DNA of 64,000 nucleotides from Blasia pusilla (Eukaryota > Marchantiophyta > Marchantiopsida > Blasiales). The stretch spans positions 16,926,001 to 16,990,000 of the forward strand of contig CM114273.1 in the NCBI GenBank assembly GCA_050084515.1. The letters are read 5' to 3'. Below, in pieces: positions 10,691 to 21,158 of the stretch; the stretch's first letter is position 1, and every line of letters starts with the position of its first letter. The translations under genes were made by a program, and so were the position numbers. The notes beneath the pieces were generated by a model that saw only the letters and a list, made by a program, of their open reading frames with translations, did not search any database and was not told the origin of the DNA.

Positions 10691-12160
10691 ATGTCACTTA
10701 GCTGTTTAGTGATCACTGTTGATAAGCACTCTGTTGATGCATCACTAATCATTGTGTTGAGTTCACCTGCTTTCTCCCAAAGGAAAGTTTAATGGCATTT
10801 CACTTGTAGTACTCGTTCCTCCGCCATATGAATGGTTTAGGAGACGAAGTAGATTGGTTCATGCTCAGATTCTAGGACTGGTGGGTGTAAAAGTGAACCT
10901 GGAGACCAGAGTTATAAGTCAGTGTTACTTCACGAATCAGGTAGTCCACCACTGACGTCCAGTGGTGTGGGTCCACCAGACTCTTGACCATACAGAGATG
11001 CCTTTTTTTAGTGCAATACAGTGTGTTGAGCACTGTTCCAACAATGTCCCACCATTACCTGTCTTCTCTGTGCCCTAAGATGTGTGTTGGAAGTGGGGGA
11101 GGAGTACTTCCGTGAGAGACCAGTCCTCTAAGTTAGCCTCTGTCTCCATTGCAGTGGTTCTGCCGTGCAGACTGGAGCTTGCTTGCTGGCTGTTCTCCAA
11201 TCAAAATCTCCCACCAGCAGGGTATACCGCCTCTTCTCTTTTGAGAGCACTGGGACTAAAGAAGCAAAATTCCGGGAGCAGATCTTTCAGTAATCCCACC
11301 TACTTTGCCAATTTGATCCAAAAGAAAATGTTTCCCTTTGTCACGTCAGACATTGAGACAAAGGATTGTAGTCATGGTGCTAGCAGACATGCCAGTCCCT
11401 TGCGCCCTTTCTTGTGAATAGCCAGAATTTTGAGCTCCCTAGTATTAGGAATCATGTTGGAATCATTCTCTTGTGTCTTGGGGAAAAGGTCAGGTCCAGT
11501 TTTCTGCCCAAGTATGTGATGCATTGCCTTCAGTCCCAAATGTTCCTGGATAGTGCTGGAAAACTGCGATATTGGATGGGTTGGAGAAAGATTCCATCCA
11601 CCATTCCCTTTGGAGGCATTTCCTGTGAGAGGCTTGTCACCTCTGCTTGCTGGTTCCTGAGAGAAGTATTCCCTCCATTGTTCAACTATGAGTTTTCACT
11701 CGTTGTACCCGTCGGACTCTGCACTTCCATGTTGGAGGTACTTATGTTGTGAACAGTTGTGGTGAAGGTACTATGATGAGTGCCAAGGTTATCCTGTGCA
11801 GCCTCCTTCATAGTGACAGGGGTTTTAGCCCCGCCTTCATGGACGTCCCTCACATTGTAGTCTGGTCGTAAACCTTCGGAAATCTGATACCTTTGAAGAC
11901 TGTTTTTGGGGTGACCCCCAAGACTCAGAAGACGTTTTGTTGCGACAACTAGTTGTGATCTTCTTCTTTTATAAACTCAACCCTGTGAAAAGGATCTTGA
12001 GATCTATTGCCTTTATGTCTTGAAGTTCTAGAATGCTGTCCACTTCTCCTTTTATGACCTCTTTGACTACTTGGGTGGCTACCTCTGTGATTTTCGATGC
12101 AGTATTCTTGCTTACATCGTGTTCAAGTTTTGGTTGGTTGTGTTGGAGTAACCATTCGGT
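10691..12160 (-). mobile_element. LINE ORF1/endonuclease region, degenerate
   Basis: The minus-strand translation of 11082-11752, in pieces, resembles the APE-type endonuclease domain of LINEs (a GNIFFWIKL-like strand, then CWWEILIG near the place of the usual GDFN motif). The lower end (10690-10910) is homologous to 15020-15230, the linker before RT in another copy. Stops and frame changes are frequent. Family assignment rests on these weak motifs and on the clear homology between copies. Confidence 0.5.
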
Positions 12161-12430
12161 GATCAGTTAAGCCCTCTTTTTCGCTTCCTCTTTTCTTGAC
12201 GTCTTGACGTAGTGGAGGACATGTGGGAAGAGCATCCTTTGAACGCGTAATCCATCAATTGATCTCACACTTCTCTTTGACTGATTGGGGGAGAGATCCC
12301 TGTGAAAAGGATCTTGCGCTCTATTGCCTTTATGTCTTGAAGTTCTAGAATGCTGTCCAATTCTCCTTTTATGACCTCTTTGACTACTCTTGGACCACTT
12401 TTTGTGTCTTGGGCTGCTTGTCTCACCATT
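11980..12430 (-). repeat. Tandem duplication inside the LINE block
   Basis: The segment at about 11985-12075 is repeated at about 12300-12390, including TTATGTCTTGAAGTTCTAG. On the minus strand both encode a helical VVKEVIKGELDSILELQD-like segment, as expected for a LINE ORF1 coiled coil. Confidence 0.65.
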
Positions 12431-13320
12431 CTTATGTCCAAGTTTCCTTTGGCTGTCATGTGCCACTCTGTGTGTGCTTGCATCAGTGTTCCTTCCCTAC
12501 AATCTGCATTGCACTTGCAAAAGTAATGCTTATCACCATCATGTATCTGTGAACTACACTCTCTACACAATATCTTATTCATTCTTGATAGTGAGAATTT
12601 TCCTTTCTTGAGCTACAGACAGTCAGTCAGTTCGACTGACTGACTGACTGGAGGGAATTGTTGAGAACTTCCCTTTCTCTAAGTCTGTTGAACCACATCT
12701 GAATCTGGCTATTGCATGACAAAGTTTAGTGGACATTTTGGCGAAGATGTAAGAAGTCTGTATTGTAGATCGCAGGGTGTTCTTGAAGATGAATGATATC
12801 GCTTTGTTTCTGCATTCTCCCGATTGATTGCACGTCATCTCCCAGAGCTTTTGGTGCTTACCCAAGTGACAGAATTGTAGTTTTTGTGCAGTATCTCCAG
12901 AAATTCTTTGTTAGTGCTTGTTGGCAAATCATGGATTGATATGACCCACTTACTAAGCCATTCACTGCACTCATGGTGCCACTTCTTTGCCCAGGTTGCA
13001 GCACTATCCTTGGAAGCATGGAAGGCTCTTGCAAAGAGGCGATTAGGGTCATCATCACCAGTACCCTGGAGGTGCTGAAGGAATGTGATCAGGCTTTTGA
13101 TTGCATGAATATCCATTGGGGCTTCTCCAAACTCAGTAGGTAGCAAGTCATGGGGGGTTGTCAACCTGACACTCAGGAAGAGAGAGTGAACGAATGGCAC
13201 GATTTTTTGTCCATGGGAACCCCAAAAGGACGTGGGACTTTCATCTGCAAATTGTGGAACAGGGTCACAACAAAAGAGGCCAACAAGGTCCTCTTCCAGG
13301 TGATGCCCTCTAGCTTGCAT
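12265..13320 (-). pseudogene. LINE-derived protein remains with terminal zinc cluster
   Basis: Minus-strand frames (12835-13320, 12623-12865, 12265-12582) in order give a tryptophan-rich helical part (ATWAKKWHHECSEWLSKW), an AIARFRCGSTDLEKGKFS segment, and CREC with HYFCKC and NADC. This order resembles the ORF2 C-terminus of CR1-like LINEs (RFRxxxHxLE, GRF, CxxC, HFxxxC). A PHD-like ORF1 finger is an alternative for the last part. The KGKFS stretch occurs twice around the hairpin at 12620. Confidence 0.45.
12620..12646. repeat. Hairpin of CAGT repeats
   Basis: Twelve-base arms made of three CAGT units pair perfectly with three ACTG units across a TCG loop. It lies at a frame break inside the LINE remains. 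Confidence 0.85.
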
Positions 13321-13449
13321 ACACCTGTGTAAGAATCTAGGAATCTGAATAGTTCTAGGTAGCCATGAAATCAGTGACCATGAGACCAGGGCATCAGAAG
13401 AAATCAGGGGACTCTAGTCTGAAGTTATCATGTTGATAGGAAACTTAGT

Positions 13450-15235
13450 GCTCTTCATTATCAAGAATCCCCAATCCACGATGATTTTGCATTGTCTTCT
13501 CTTTGTTTATGAGGATTCTCCATTATCTAGACATCACGATACTGTCATCTGGATTCAGTAGCAATGTATCGGAGATAGAGCAATGTATCGGAGATAGAGC
13601 AACTTCCGATGGATCTCATTCACTTCAATGAGTACCGACTCCAGTTCATCAACCTAGAGCCCGAACAATGTAGGTGACAATGGGCAGCATTCTTTGACTC
13701 TGATGTTGGAAGACACCTTATCAGACTTGCACCTTTTAGTAGTGATATTTACTAGTACCCTAGCATATAATACTTTCATTGCAGTCAGTTGGTTTGCATG
13801 AACCCCTATTCTCTCCAGCTGTTTATATAGGAGAGCTTGTGCCACTGTGACAAATGTAGACTTCAAGTTAACAAAACAGCAGAATAGTTTGTTCAGTTTG
13901 TGATTGATTTTGGTCCTGGATATTTCCTCAATGAAGATCCTAAATGTCAGAAGGTGATCAAGGATACTGTGTGATCTCCTGTCTTGAGGCCAGGTTGCCC
14001 TCAAGCATCGATCTCTTAGGGCCTTATCCCATGGCCATGTTTCTTGGGGTCGCGTGCAAACGGCTTTCAGGCTGAAACCGCCGGCCAGTTTCAGGCTGAA
14101 CATGTAACCTGTCTACCCTGCCTTCTCAACACACGAAGCTACGGAAAGGAGGGAAGCGAATTCTTGGCAGCCCGTTAGTTGAAATTTTTTACCAGCTGGG
14201 AGGGTGCGAGGACGAAGTCCTTTTCTTGCGACCAATTTTTTGGGCATGAGCAACCTGGCTATAATCAAATCATTTTGTCCTGTATCGGAGCTACCTAAGC
14301 CGTAGGATCAGTGTCCTCTAGTCTAACGGCCAGCGTCGGTGAGCGACGCTGGACCATGGGATAAGGCCCATAGTTTCCTTTCCACCAGTAGACTGTAGAG
14401 TGAGCACACAATGATAGTTCTGCAGCTGGAGGCCACCATTGGGTCACCGTCCTTACACAGTGGATGAATGGTCTTCATCAGCCATTCACGAGAGAATCCT
14501 TGACTCCAGCATGGGACATTCTCATGCACATTGGAGCTATAGAATCATTTGCAATTTTGGACATTTGAGACGGACAGAACCGATCATCTTCTAGATTTTT
14601 GTGCAGTCTTCAGATGTCTGATGTGACTCCTTCCAGAGTGATGCGGTCTGGTAAGTCTCTATACCCATCGGGTCAGGTGTCAGTGGGGACAGCCATACAG
14701 AATTGTAGAGTTGGTGGCCATATGTGGTCCAGATCTGAAGATCCAAGAGAGGGACATTGCCTGTTCCAGAATGTTCTCCAGATGCGGACTAATTAGTGCT
14801 TCATTTGCTCTCAATATTCTAGATTTATCTTATTTTCTGTTTCTTCATCCTCAAGAACCGTTTGTATGTGAAGATCATGGCTCCAACCTGCCTAACATCT
14901 TATACTCAGTGTCAAACCATGGTTTGGAGAAGAATGTGGAAGTCGGAGCAGTAGGCTTGCCTCCAAATTGACAGAATGGCACGACTTTCCGGTGGCAATG
15001 ACATACGATTTTACATAGCAGTTTATTGTTCACTGCCGGTGATGAGTGCTCAATCAATGCATCGTGGATCATTGTATTGAGTTCATCTGCTTTGTCTCAG
15101 AGGAAGGTGCAATGACATTTCATGGGTGGTAATCCTCCTTATTCTGCCATATGACATGTTTTGGGGACGTACATGTCGAAGTATATTGGTTCATGATCAG
15201 ATTCTAGGACCGGAATAACAGTGACCTTAGAGGTT
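13450..15235 (-). pseudogene. LINE reverse transcriptase region, broken
   Basis: Read down the minus strand: linker with KPWFDTEYKMLGR (14875-15072); early RT motif WLMKTIHPLCKDGDP (14323-14529); SILDHLLTFRIFIEE and FCCFVNLKSTFVTV, where working RTs have FVDLKKAFD, so the catalytic Asp is lost; CPLSPTLFGL (13654); and NPDDSIVMSR near 13540, the counterpart of YADD. The order matches a LINE RT. A 351-bp inverted-repeat element (14019-14369) interrupts it. Confidence 0.75.
14019..14369. mobile_element. MITE-like insertion (351 bp) in the LINE RT
   Basis: Its ends are perfect 16-bp inverted repeats, GGGCCTTATCCCATGG (14019-14034) and its complement (14354-14369). The LINE reading frame resumes on the other side. 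On the LINE strand the flanks are TAT and TAA, so a TA target duplication is possible. Inside the right end sits a 9-bp stem hairpin (14330-14352), and TTTCAGGCTGAA is repeated directly near the left end. No coding capacity was seen. Confidence 0.75.
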
Positions 15236-15240
15236 TCAGA

Positions 15241-15700
15241 CAGAACATAGAGAGACTGTACTCATTAGGTAGTGCCTGTCGTAGCTTTACATAAGCTGCC
15301 TGGTGCAGAGTTAAAGAAGTGAAGAAGGCATCGTATGAGAGGAGGGACTCTCATATTGTGTGAATGCGGACCATACAAAGTGTTGGTGCGCGGATTCCGA
15401 CTGTTAACCAGGAAGCTCTTTACAACAATATCTGCTTTACCTGATTGCGATCCCCAATACACGTTACTTACCAGTGCAGCAGCTTTGGGCAGAGAATCTA
15501 GGCACCTGAATGTGTAGAACAGTTTTGGCATTACCAGCTTAGCAATGTCAGCATATGCTGTTGCTCTGCATGTTACGAATTTTGCGCAGGAAACCAGGTG
15601 GTGACCAGAGGTTCCATCCCCATCATCCCAGGAGGTGCAGGAGTTTAGTTGTTTGATCATCCTGTCCACAGACACATACTGTACTCATTAAGTAGTGCCT
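15241..15700 (-). mobile_element. LINE 3'-end fragment (copy 3)
   Basis: This is the same terminal module (Cys/His cluster, RARAYADIAKL-like helix, SNVYWGSQSGK, then the 3' end). Its 3' end adjoins the linker-RT segment below 15235, another head-to-tail join. A short extra terminal module occupies 15701-15775. Confidence 0.65.
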
Positions 15701-15775
15701 GTCGTACCCTTGCCACCATAGACCCGCCCCTGGTTGGACGGTGCTTGAGACTGGGATGTAGGAAAGATAGAGAGA

Positions 15776-16740
15776 GAGAGACTGTACCCATTAAGTAGTG
15801 CCTGTCGTAGCCTTGCGACCATAGACCCCGCCCCCTGGTTGGACGGCGCTTGAGCCTGGCATGGGTGTAGAGAGAGGAACAAGTGAAGAAGGTACCATAT
15901 GAGAGGAGGGAGACACTCTCATTTAGTGTGAGTGCTGACCAAACAACGTGTTGGTGCGGAGCTTCCAAGTGTCAACCAAGAAACTCTTCACCACACCATT
16001 GGGTTCCCCAATAGACATTACTTACCAGTGCAGCAGCTTTGGGCAATGAATCAAGGCTACTGAATGTGTTGAACAATTCTGGTGCTACCAGCTTAGCAAT
16101 ATCAGCATATGCTCTTGCTCTGTGTGTTGCGAATTTTGCACAGGAGACCAAGTAATGACTAGAGGTTTCATCCTCATCGTCACACAAGGCGCAAGAGTTT
16201 AGTTGTGTTCCCATCCTGCTTTTCTTATGGTTCAAGGGGAGTGTTCCCCTTCTGAACTTGAACTTGAGCCGGGGTCCCAAGCAAGGGGTTCCCCGCAAAT
16301 AGTTCTTCAGTTCTGCCTTCTCGGGATATACCGTCAAAAGAGAGAGGTCAGACATTTTCATGGCTTCTTCCGTGCTGTTCTGCTGTGAGCGATTGCCCAC
16401 TGCTTTGGTTATGGTATCCACGAATGCTTTCTCATCTTGCTCCCACAGTTCAGGCCCTGCTGGGAGCTTGGAAGCTTGCACAATCTCTTGAACCTTTTTC
16501 TTCCAAGATTTGGCCTGCTTTACGGGTCTTCTTTGGGTCCAGGTTTTCCCCATCACCTCTTTAGGTCCATTGTCTCCAGCTGCCTCCGCCATTTCAACTT
16601 GGCGATGTCACGTCTATCCTCCAAGGGTTCCACACCAAGTTCTGATCTCACACCAACTCCTTCGTGAGGAAGTTGACATCATACCCCGAAACGCCTTCAG
16701 CTGCACAGCTTCAAGCCTGTCCCTTTGTTTGGTGATGGCA
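15776..16740 (-). mobile_element. LINE ORF2 C-terminal fragment (copy 4), best preserved
   Basis: The minus-strand frame 15972-16592 (206 residues) holds a basic KSWKKKVQEIVQ region, then KFKFRRGTLPLNHKKSRM, then the cluster CALCDDEDETSSHYLVSC (C-x2-C-x8-H-x4-C), a pattern found at the ORF2 C-terminus of many LINEs. Upstream, another frame encodes EPLEDRRDIAKLKWRRQL. Its 3' end has a TC-rich tail at 15762-15785. Confidence 0.7.
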
Positions 16741-16746
16741 TTTACG

Positions 16747-16749
<3 letters not shown>

Positions 16750-16796
<47 letters not shown>

Positions 16797-16813
16797 AGGG
16801 AGGGAGGGAGACT
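16750..16813. repeat. (AG)n and (GGGA)n microsatellite
   Basis: It is pure AG dinucleotides passing into GGGA tetranucleotides. On the minus strand it directly follows GAGTACAGTCTC, the LINE 3'-end signature, so it is probably an expanded LINE tail. Long RERERE frames across it are not genes. Confidence 0.95.
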
Positions 16814-16819
16814 GTACTC

Positions 16820-18309
16820 AAACACCTACCGCAAGCTGCAAACCGAGTTTGTCTCGAGTGTAGCCGCACATGTAAGCACGCACAGCCGCGAAGACAAAGT
16901 CATGTAGTGCCATACCAGCAGGCCTGCCCAAGTTTTGAATGCAAACCTGAAAACAAGTCAAGATCGTAACCATCAACCAAAAAACACTTGCCTCGTCGTC
17001 CCAAAATCATGACGATCGTCTAATTAAATCCCATCCTCGCTAGCTCTTGATTTCTCTCCACATCTGCCAAAATCATGCACCGAAACTCTTGTGGTCCCCT
17101 AGAACCCTCTCCTACCGTATACTCAACATCTGATTAGTTCACCACTGGTGACCTTCGCATTCCACCTCCTGCTCATTGCGTATCTGTACATGTAGGGAAC
17201 AGGATGACACAATCTTGCATTCGAGGATGGCTGGCTCCTTGGCTGCCTGCTATCGACGATGCCAGCGACTCACATCCATTCACACAGACATACCTCGAAG
17301 TAGCAGTGCTGCAGCGACCGACAGATTTCGTTTAGAGAGGGCTGTGCGCTGTCTGGCACTCGGTCATCACTGCTCAAGCCGCAAGTCCAGGGCTCCGTCC
17401 GCCGAATTCGTTTTGCAGCCTGCTTGCAACACCCGAGTCTCGCACCGACGAAGGTTTTCTGAATTTCACTTCTGCTGCCAAACACTGCCCTCTGTGCTCT
17501 CCCCATGGACACTCCTCTACGCATCTGCCATCTCCACATATAAGTTCCACTCAACCAGCGGCTGCTGACTACTTGGATAACAGCCATAGCTGCCAAAGAG
17601 TCGTCCAGGTGATCCAGTCGATTCACCTGTGTACAGAGAGAGGGGATTCAAATTCCGTTTGAAGATCTCCATTCTCTTGAGAACAAATGCACTAGCCATG
17701 GCGTTGCTGCTTAAGGGGTTTAGGGCCATTGTACCTTCAATTTATTTGTAGCATTTCCATTTTGAACATTTGGAATCTTGGACCGGACCAATGGATATTG
17801 TAGTAACCAGACGCAGAAGACCTATGGATGGATGTTGCATCACCATTCTAGAATTGGTCTACAACTTAGCCCTTTGATTGTTGATTCGAATTCGCTTCAG
17901 TGCTCCTTAATGCTGCCAAACGTGTAGGGATTAAAGTCATCCTACGAAGAGTTGTGCACGTGTGATTATTCAATGACTCTAGGCAAGTAACGAAACCATG
18001 CCACTCAGGTCCATGGAGTTTTTTCGCGAGAACGGGTACTTTTTCGATCTCTAAACAACAAGTTTCAAGTTTTTTTCTAATCCCCGCCGAATACAAAGGA
18101 GACCCTATGAATCTCGTCTGTTTTTGGCCAGAAATTCAATTTCATCCAGCCAGCTCAACACGTAACTTCGGTTATCCGGACATCGATGCCACTTCAAGTC
18201 CAATCTTATGCCAACAAGGTTCAATAGGGTCTCTTAAACGTCGCGTAGGGTCGGACGTCTGAATTCTTTAATTGGCCAAATGGGTGTGGGGTGCCGTCGG
18301 AGGACGAAA
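16820..18309. other. Unassigned, somewhat GC-richer stretch
   Basis: Overlapping short frames occur at 17176-17729. One on the minus strand (from 17729) starts MALNPLSSNAMASAFVLKRM and meets a possible splice donor ACACAG/GTGAAT near 17630, so a lost first exon is conceivable. I recognise no product. Confidence 0.3.
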
Positions 18310-18338
18310 GCCATAGCTAACCGCGGTTTAGCCATTAA
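18310..18338. repeat. 29-bp palindrome-like repeat, inverted copy at 36924-36952
   Basis: It is centred on AACCGCGGTT and is itself nearly palindromic. The reverse complement recurs 18.6 kb away with one mismatch. It is probably the end of a small dispersed element. Confidence 0.7.
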
Positions 18339-19808
18339 GGGCCGGGACTAGCGTAGGGCACCGGCGCTGGTTCTTGTTAAAGCAGATCTCCATCGGACGG
18401 TCCAGAAGCTTTTGTCTTGGCCGTAGTCGGTTATTTGCAAAGAGAGTCGTTGGTTTTATCCGGCAGTCCTTGGTTTTCTTGCGCCCAAAAAAATTGGGCG
18501 CAAGAAATGATTTGCGTCCTCGCGACCTCCACAACCCGTTGGGGCCGGTAGAAATTTGAAAAAACTGGTCCTTCTGGTTCCAGTTCTAGCCGTTTTTTTC
18601 GCTTTCTGTTTGGATCCATTCCGTCCATGGACGGCAGGGTGACGAATAGTTTCTTGTGACGAATAGTTTCTTGCGAGGCCTTCTTGTAGCCGGGTCCCAT
18701 GATGCAGGAAGAATTTCTACTCACAAACTTTCTCGAACCTTGCATTTGCATCTGCGACAGGTGCGTCCCAAAACTTCTGCCGCCTGATGAATGTGGAGCC
18801 CCTGTTCCTCCCAGTTCTTCCTCTGATCCGAGAAATGAATCCAGTTCCATGGACGGGGGAGGATTCAACCCGACGATTCTTTTTGTTTTAAAAGACGGTC
18901 GTTCCGCTCTGAAGTGGATCGACGACGGAGGCGGAAGGTTCTCGCCAATTTTCGGTATGAACTTTATTACCGGGCTGAAGTGAGGTGGCATGCGTGCTCA
19001 TTGGGGGCTTCTGCGTTTCAGAATAAAATCTCAGCTATCTATCGGGGACAGATCGACAAGAAAGTAACGTAAATGGAAGGGGTAGCTCTGTCCTATTGCG
19101 ATTCTCGTGACAGTGTTTATGGAAGCAAGTGAGTGAGTTCAGAAGTACAGTTAACTTTGTATATAAAAGGAAGTAGTGCGGATAGAGACATGACGGCATA
19201 TGTTTACTCCATCGCTTTCATTTCAAGATGAGTTTCTTCCCATATCTTTTCTTATGGATCCCATCTGTCGGCATGGGCTCTTCCGATTATTTTCTCCTCA
19301 TTTCCCTATACTTCTGTTTGTGGATTTATTAACCGATTGGGCTTCTTGCCACAATTGCTCTATAATGGCTTAGGTCAACAGGAAAGAATGCAAGCGATTA
19401 CCTTTCGCATTTCCACATGACTAATCTGCTGGTACTACATCATTTCAGTTCAACCACCTCTCTGATTCTCGTCTAACACGCACTGCTCCCAAATGATGTT
19501 GACGTCGGCATCGAGATCATTATGATCATCTTGCGGTGTGCAAAATCAACAAAACACATTTCGTATACTCGATCTATCTGCTCGGGCACCTGTGCTTACA
19601 CAAGCTCGACAACTCCTCCATCAGCTCATAATCGATCTACTAAATCGCCTGTGCTAAGAGAAGGTCTACCAACTCCTCAAGCAGCTTGTCATGAATCGAC
19701 TTCAACTTCTCTGCTTTACGAATTCCATCAGCTGTATCGGACAAAAATTAGTACGACGCATGTAGCTTAAGTGGTGTCGTGGCCCACATATTCCTACATA
19801 CTACATTC
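18339..19808. other. Unassigned stretch with a perfect 14-bp hairpin
   Basis: A perfect stem (18475-18488 with 18494-18507; A5 loop) surrounds GCGCCCAA. GACGAATAGTTTCTTG is repeated directly at about 18640-18673. Opposing frames of 186 (minus, 18431-18991) and 94 residues overlap here; neither has recognisable domains. Confidence 0.35.
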
Positions 19809-19862
19809 GGCAGAGCTCGTTGTTTGCGTCTTAGCTTCAGCAACGCACAAACGAGCTTTGCC
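19809..19862. repeat. Imperfect hairpin (about 20-bp stem)
   Basis: Arms sharing GGCARAGCTCGTT enclose a 13-nt loop. It is too short for a typical plant miRNA precursor. Confidence 0.6.
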
Positions 19863-20068
19863 GCCTCTGTGAACACCCATCGAGCACACTGCCGCCAGGT
19901 CGGTGCTTGATTCTCTCCGGACGGCTCCTCCCTAAAATAAATGAATAAAATAAGTCTTTCTTTCTGCTTTCCTACAAGTTCTGGCTTAGTTCACACCTTC
20001 ATCTGGGTTCAATGGGATCGGGCGGGGGCCGGAGCCAGCTTAGAGCCTTAAAATCTTAAACATGGATC

Positions 20069-20096
20069 GGTATGTTGAAATTACTATTCAACTCTT
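20069..20096. repeat. 28-bp copy of the Harbinger transposase 3' end
   Basis: It is identical to 22634-22661, which covers the last codons and stop of the transposase gene. The flanks are unrelated. Confidence 0.75.
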
Positions 20097-20258
20097 CGCT
20101 ATCTCAAATGCCCACGCTGAGCCACACATGCGCCACCTACAACCTCAGCACTACATTCTCATTTTCGTTCTTCATTAGTTAGATAGGGAGCTTTAAGATC
20201 GGCTTGTGTACAATGTAAGGTCTTCTAAGCAGAAGTCCACAATCCATCCTCATCAATC

Positions 20259-20474
20259 CTAATAATATCCCTGCACAAGGGTCTCTGTCAAAGAGACTAC
20301 ACTTCTCGTTTCTAAAGAGAAACTTTGCACAGACCAGCCGGTGGGGCAGTACTCAACTACAGACTCATCATCATAATCACCTTCGGACTCCTCAAAAACC
20401 TCCTCCACGTCCGAGGGCACATACCCTTCATCTGATTCCTCTGACTTCTCAGAATCATAGTCGCTACCCTCCAT
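20259..20474 (-). CDS. Small acidic reading frame, unknown
   Basis: It encodes 71 residues. The N-terminal half is very rich in Glu, Asp and Ser (YDSEKSEESDEGYVPSD), like acidic tails of nuclear or transposon proteins. No homolog is recognised and no partner exon was found; it may be a transposon fragment or chance. Confidence 0.2.
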   Translation of the reverse strand: MEGSDYDSEKSEESDEGYVPSDVEEVFEESEGDYDDESVVEYCPTGWSVQSFSLETRSVVSLTETLVQGYY

Positions 20475-20937
20475 GTGATTGCCTAAAAAATAGTAAACCC
20501 TTTCCAGGATCAGACTCTAGCATTTGGTGGACCACAGCAAGTGACCCAATGTCATCAACAGATGACCAATGATCATCTGTTGCATCCAAAGCAATCTGCT
20601 TTAGTCCACCGATCTACGTCTTTGGCTTAATAATCTTAGCAATTGCAAGCAGGAACCCGGCCAGAATACATCATGAAGGAGGGGTCTAGTGTCAGCAAAG
20701 CTCGCACATCCCTGGTCGCTCCCTGGTCGTCTTGAAGAGCAAGACAAAAGTACGCCCGCAACTCTAGACAATCAGGAATCTACATTCATCATGGATACCA
20801 ATTTTGAGACGATTGCTTTTCCTTGTTGGGGTCGAGGACTAGCTGCATTTACCTGTATGATTATATTGCCACCAAGCACATGTAATCAATACGACTCAAT
20901 TGTAATTGGACTGCGGAACGGCTTCAGATCGTATCCC

Positions 20938-21003
20938 GTCCGCGGTGGGGAGGGAAACGACACCGACACCGGTGTCGCTATCGTTTCCCTCCCCACCGCG
21001 GAC
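20938..21003. repeat. 66-bp near-perfect palindrome with no spacer
   Basis: Two 33-bp arms meet at ACACC/GGTGT with two mismatches in 33 pairs. The outer arm reads GTCCGCGGTGGGGAGGG. It lies about 155 bp before the Harbinger partner gene, so it could be an element end, two abutting inverted repeats, or a foldback element. Confidence 0.9.
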
Positions 21004-21158
21004 CTAGTCTAAAGGTTAAGAGAATAAGAGCTGCATAAGAGTAACAATAAAATTTTCACTGCTCTTTTTCTTGGAAAGTCATATTATTTCTTCAATCCAT
21101 TTTTTCAAAAATAAAAGTTTTACTACTCTTTTTCTTGCCGTTGTAGGAAGGAAGTCAT

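Noticed and set aside
14019-14369. Part of the LINE RT frame MFSLKLAGGFSLKAVCT as real coding sequence
   Set aside because: It lies inside the inverted-repeat insertion and is not LINE sequence.
16510-16907. Plus-strand frames with long Arg-Glu runs
   Set aside because: They are translations of the AG microsatellite at 16750-16813.
18431-18991. 186-residue minus-strand frame as a gene
   Set aside because: It spans a perfect hairpin and a direct repeat, shows no domain, and has an equally open opposing frame.
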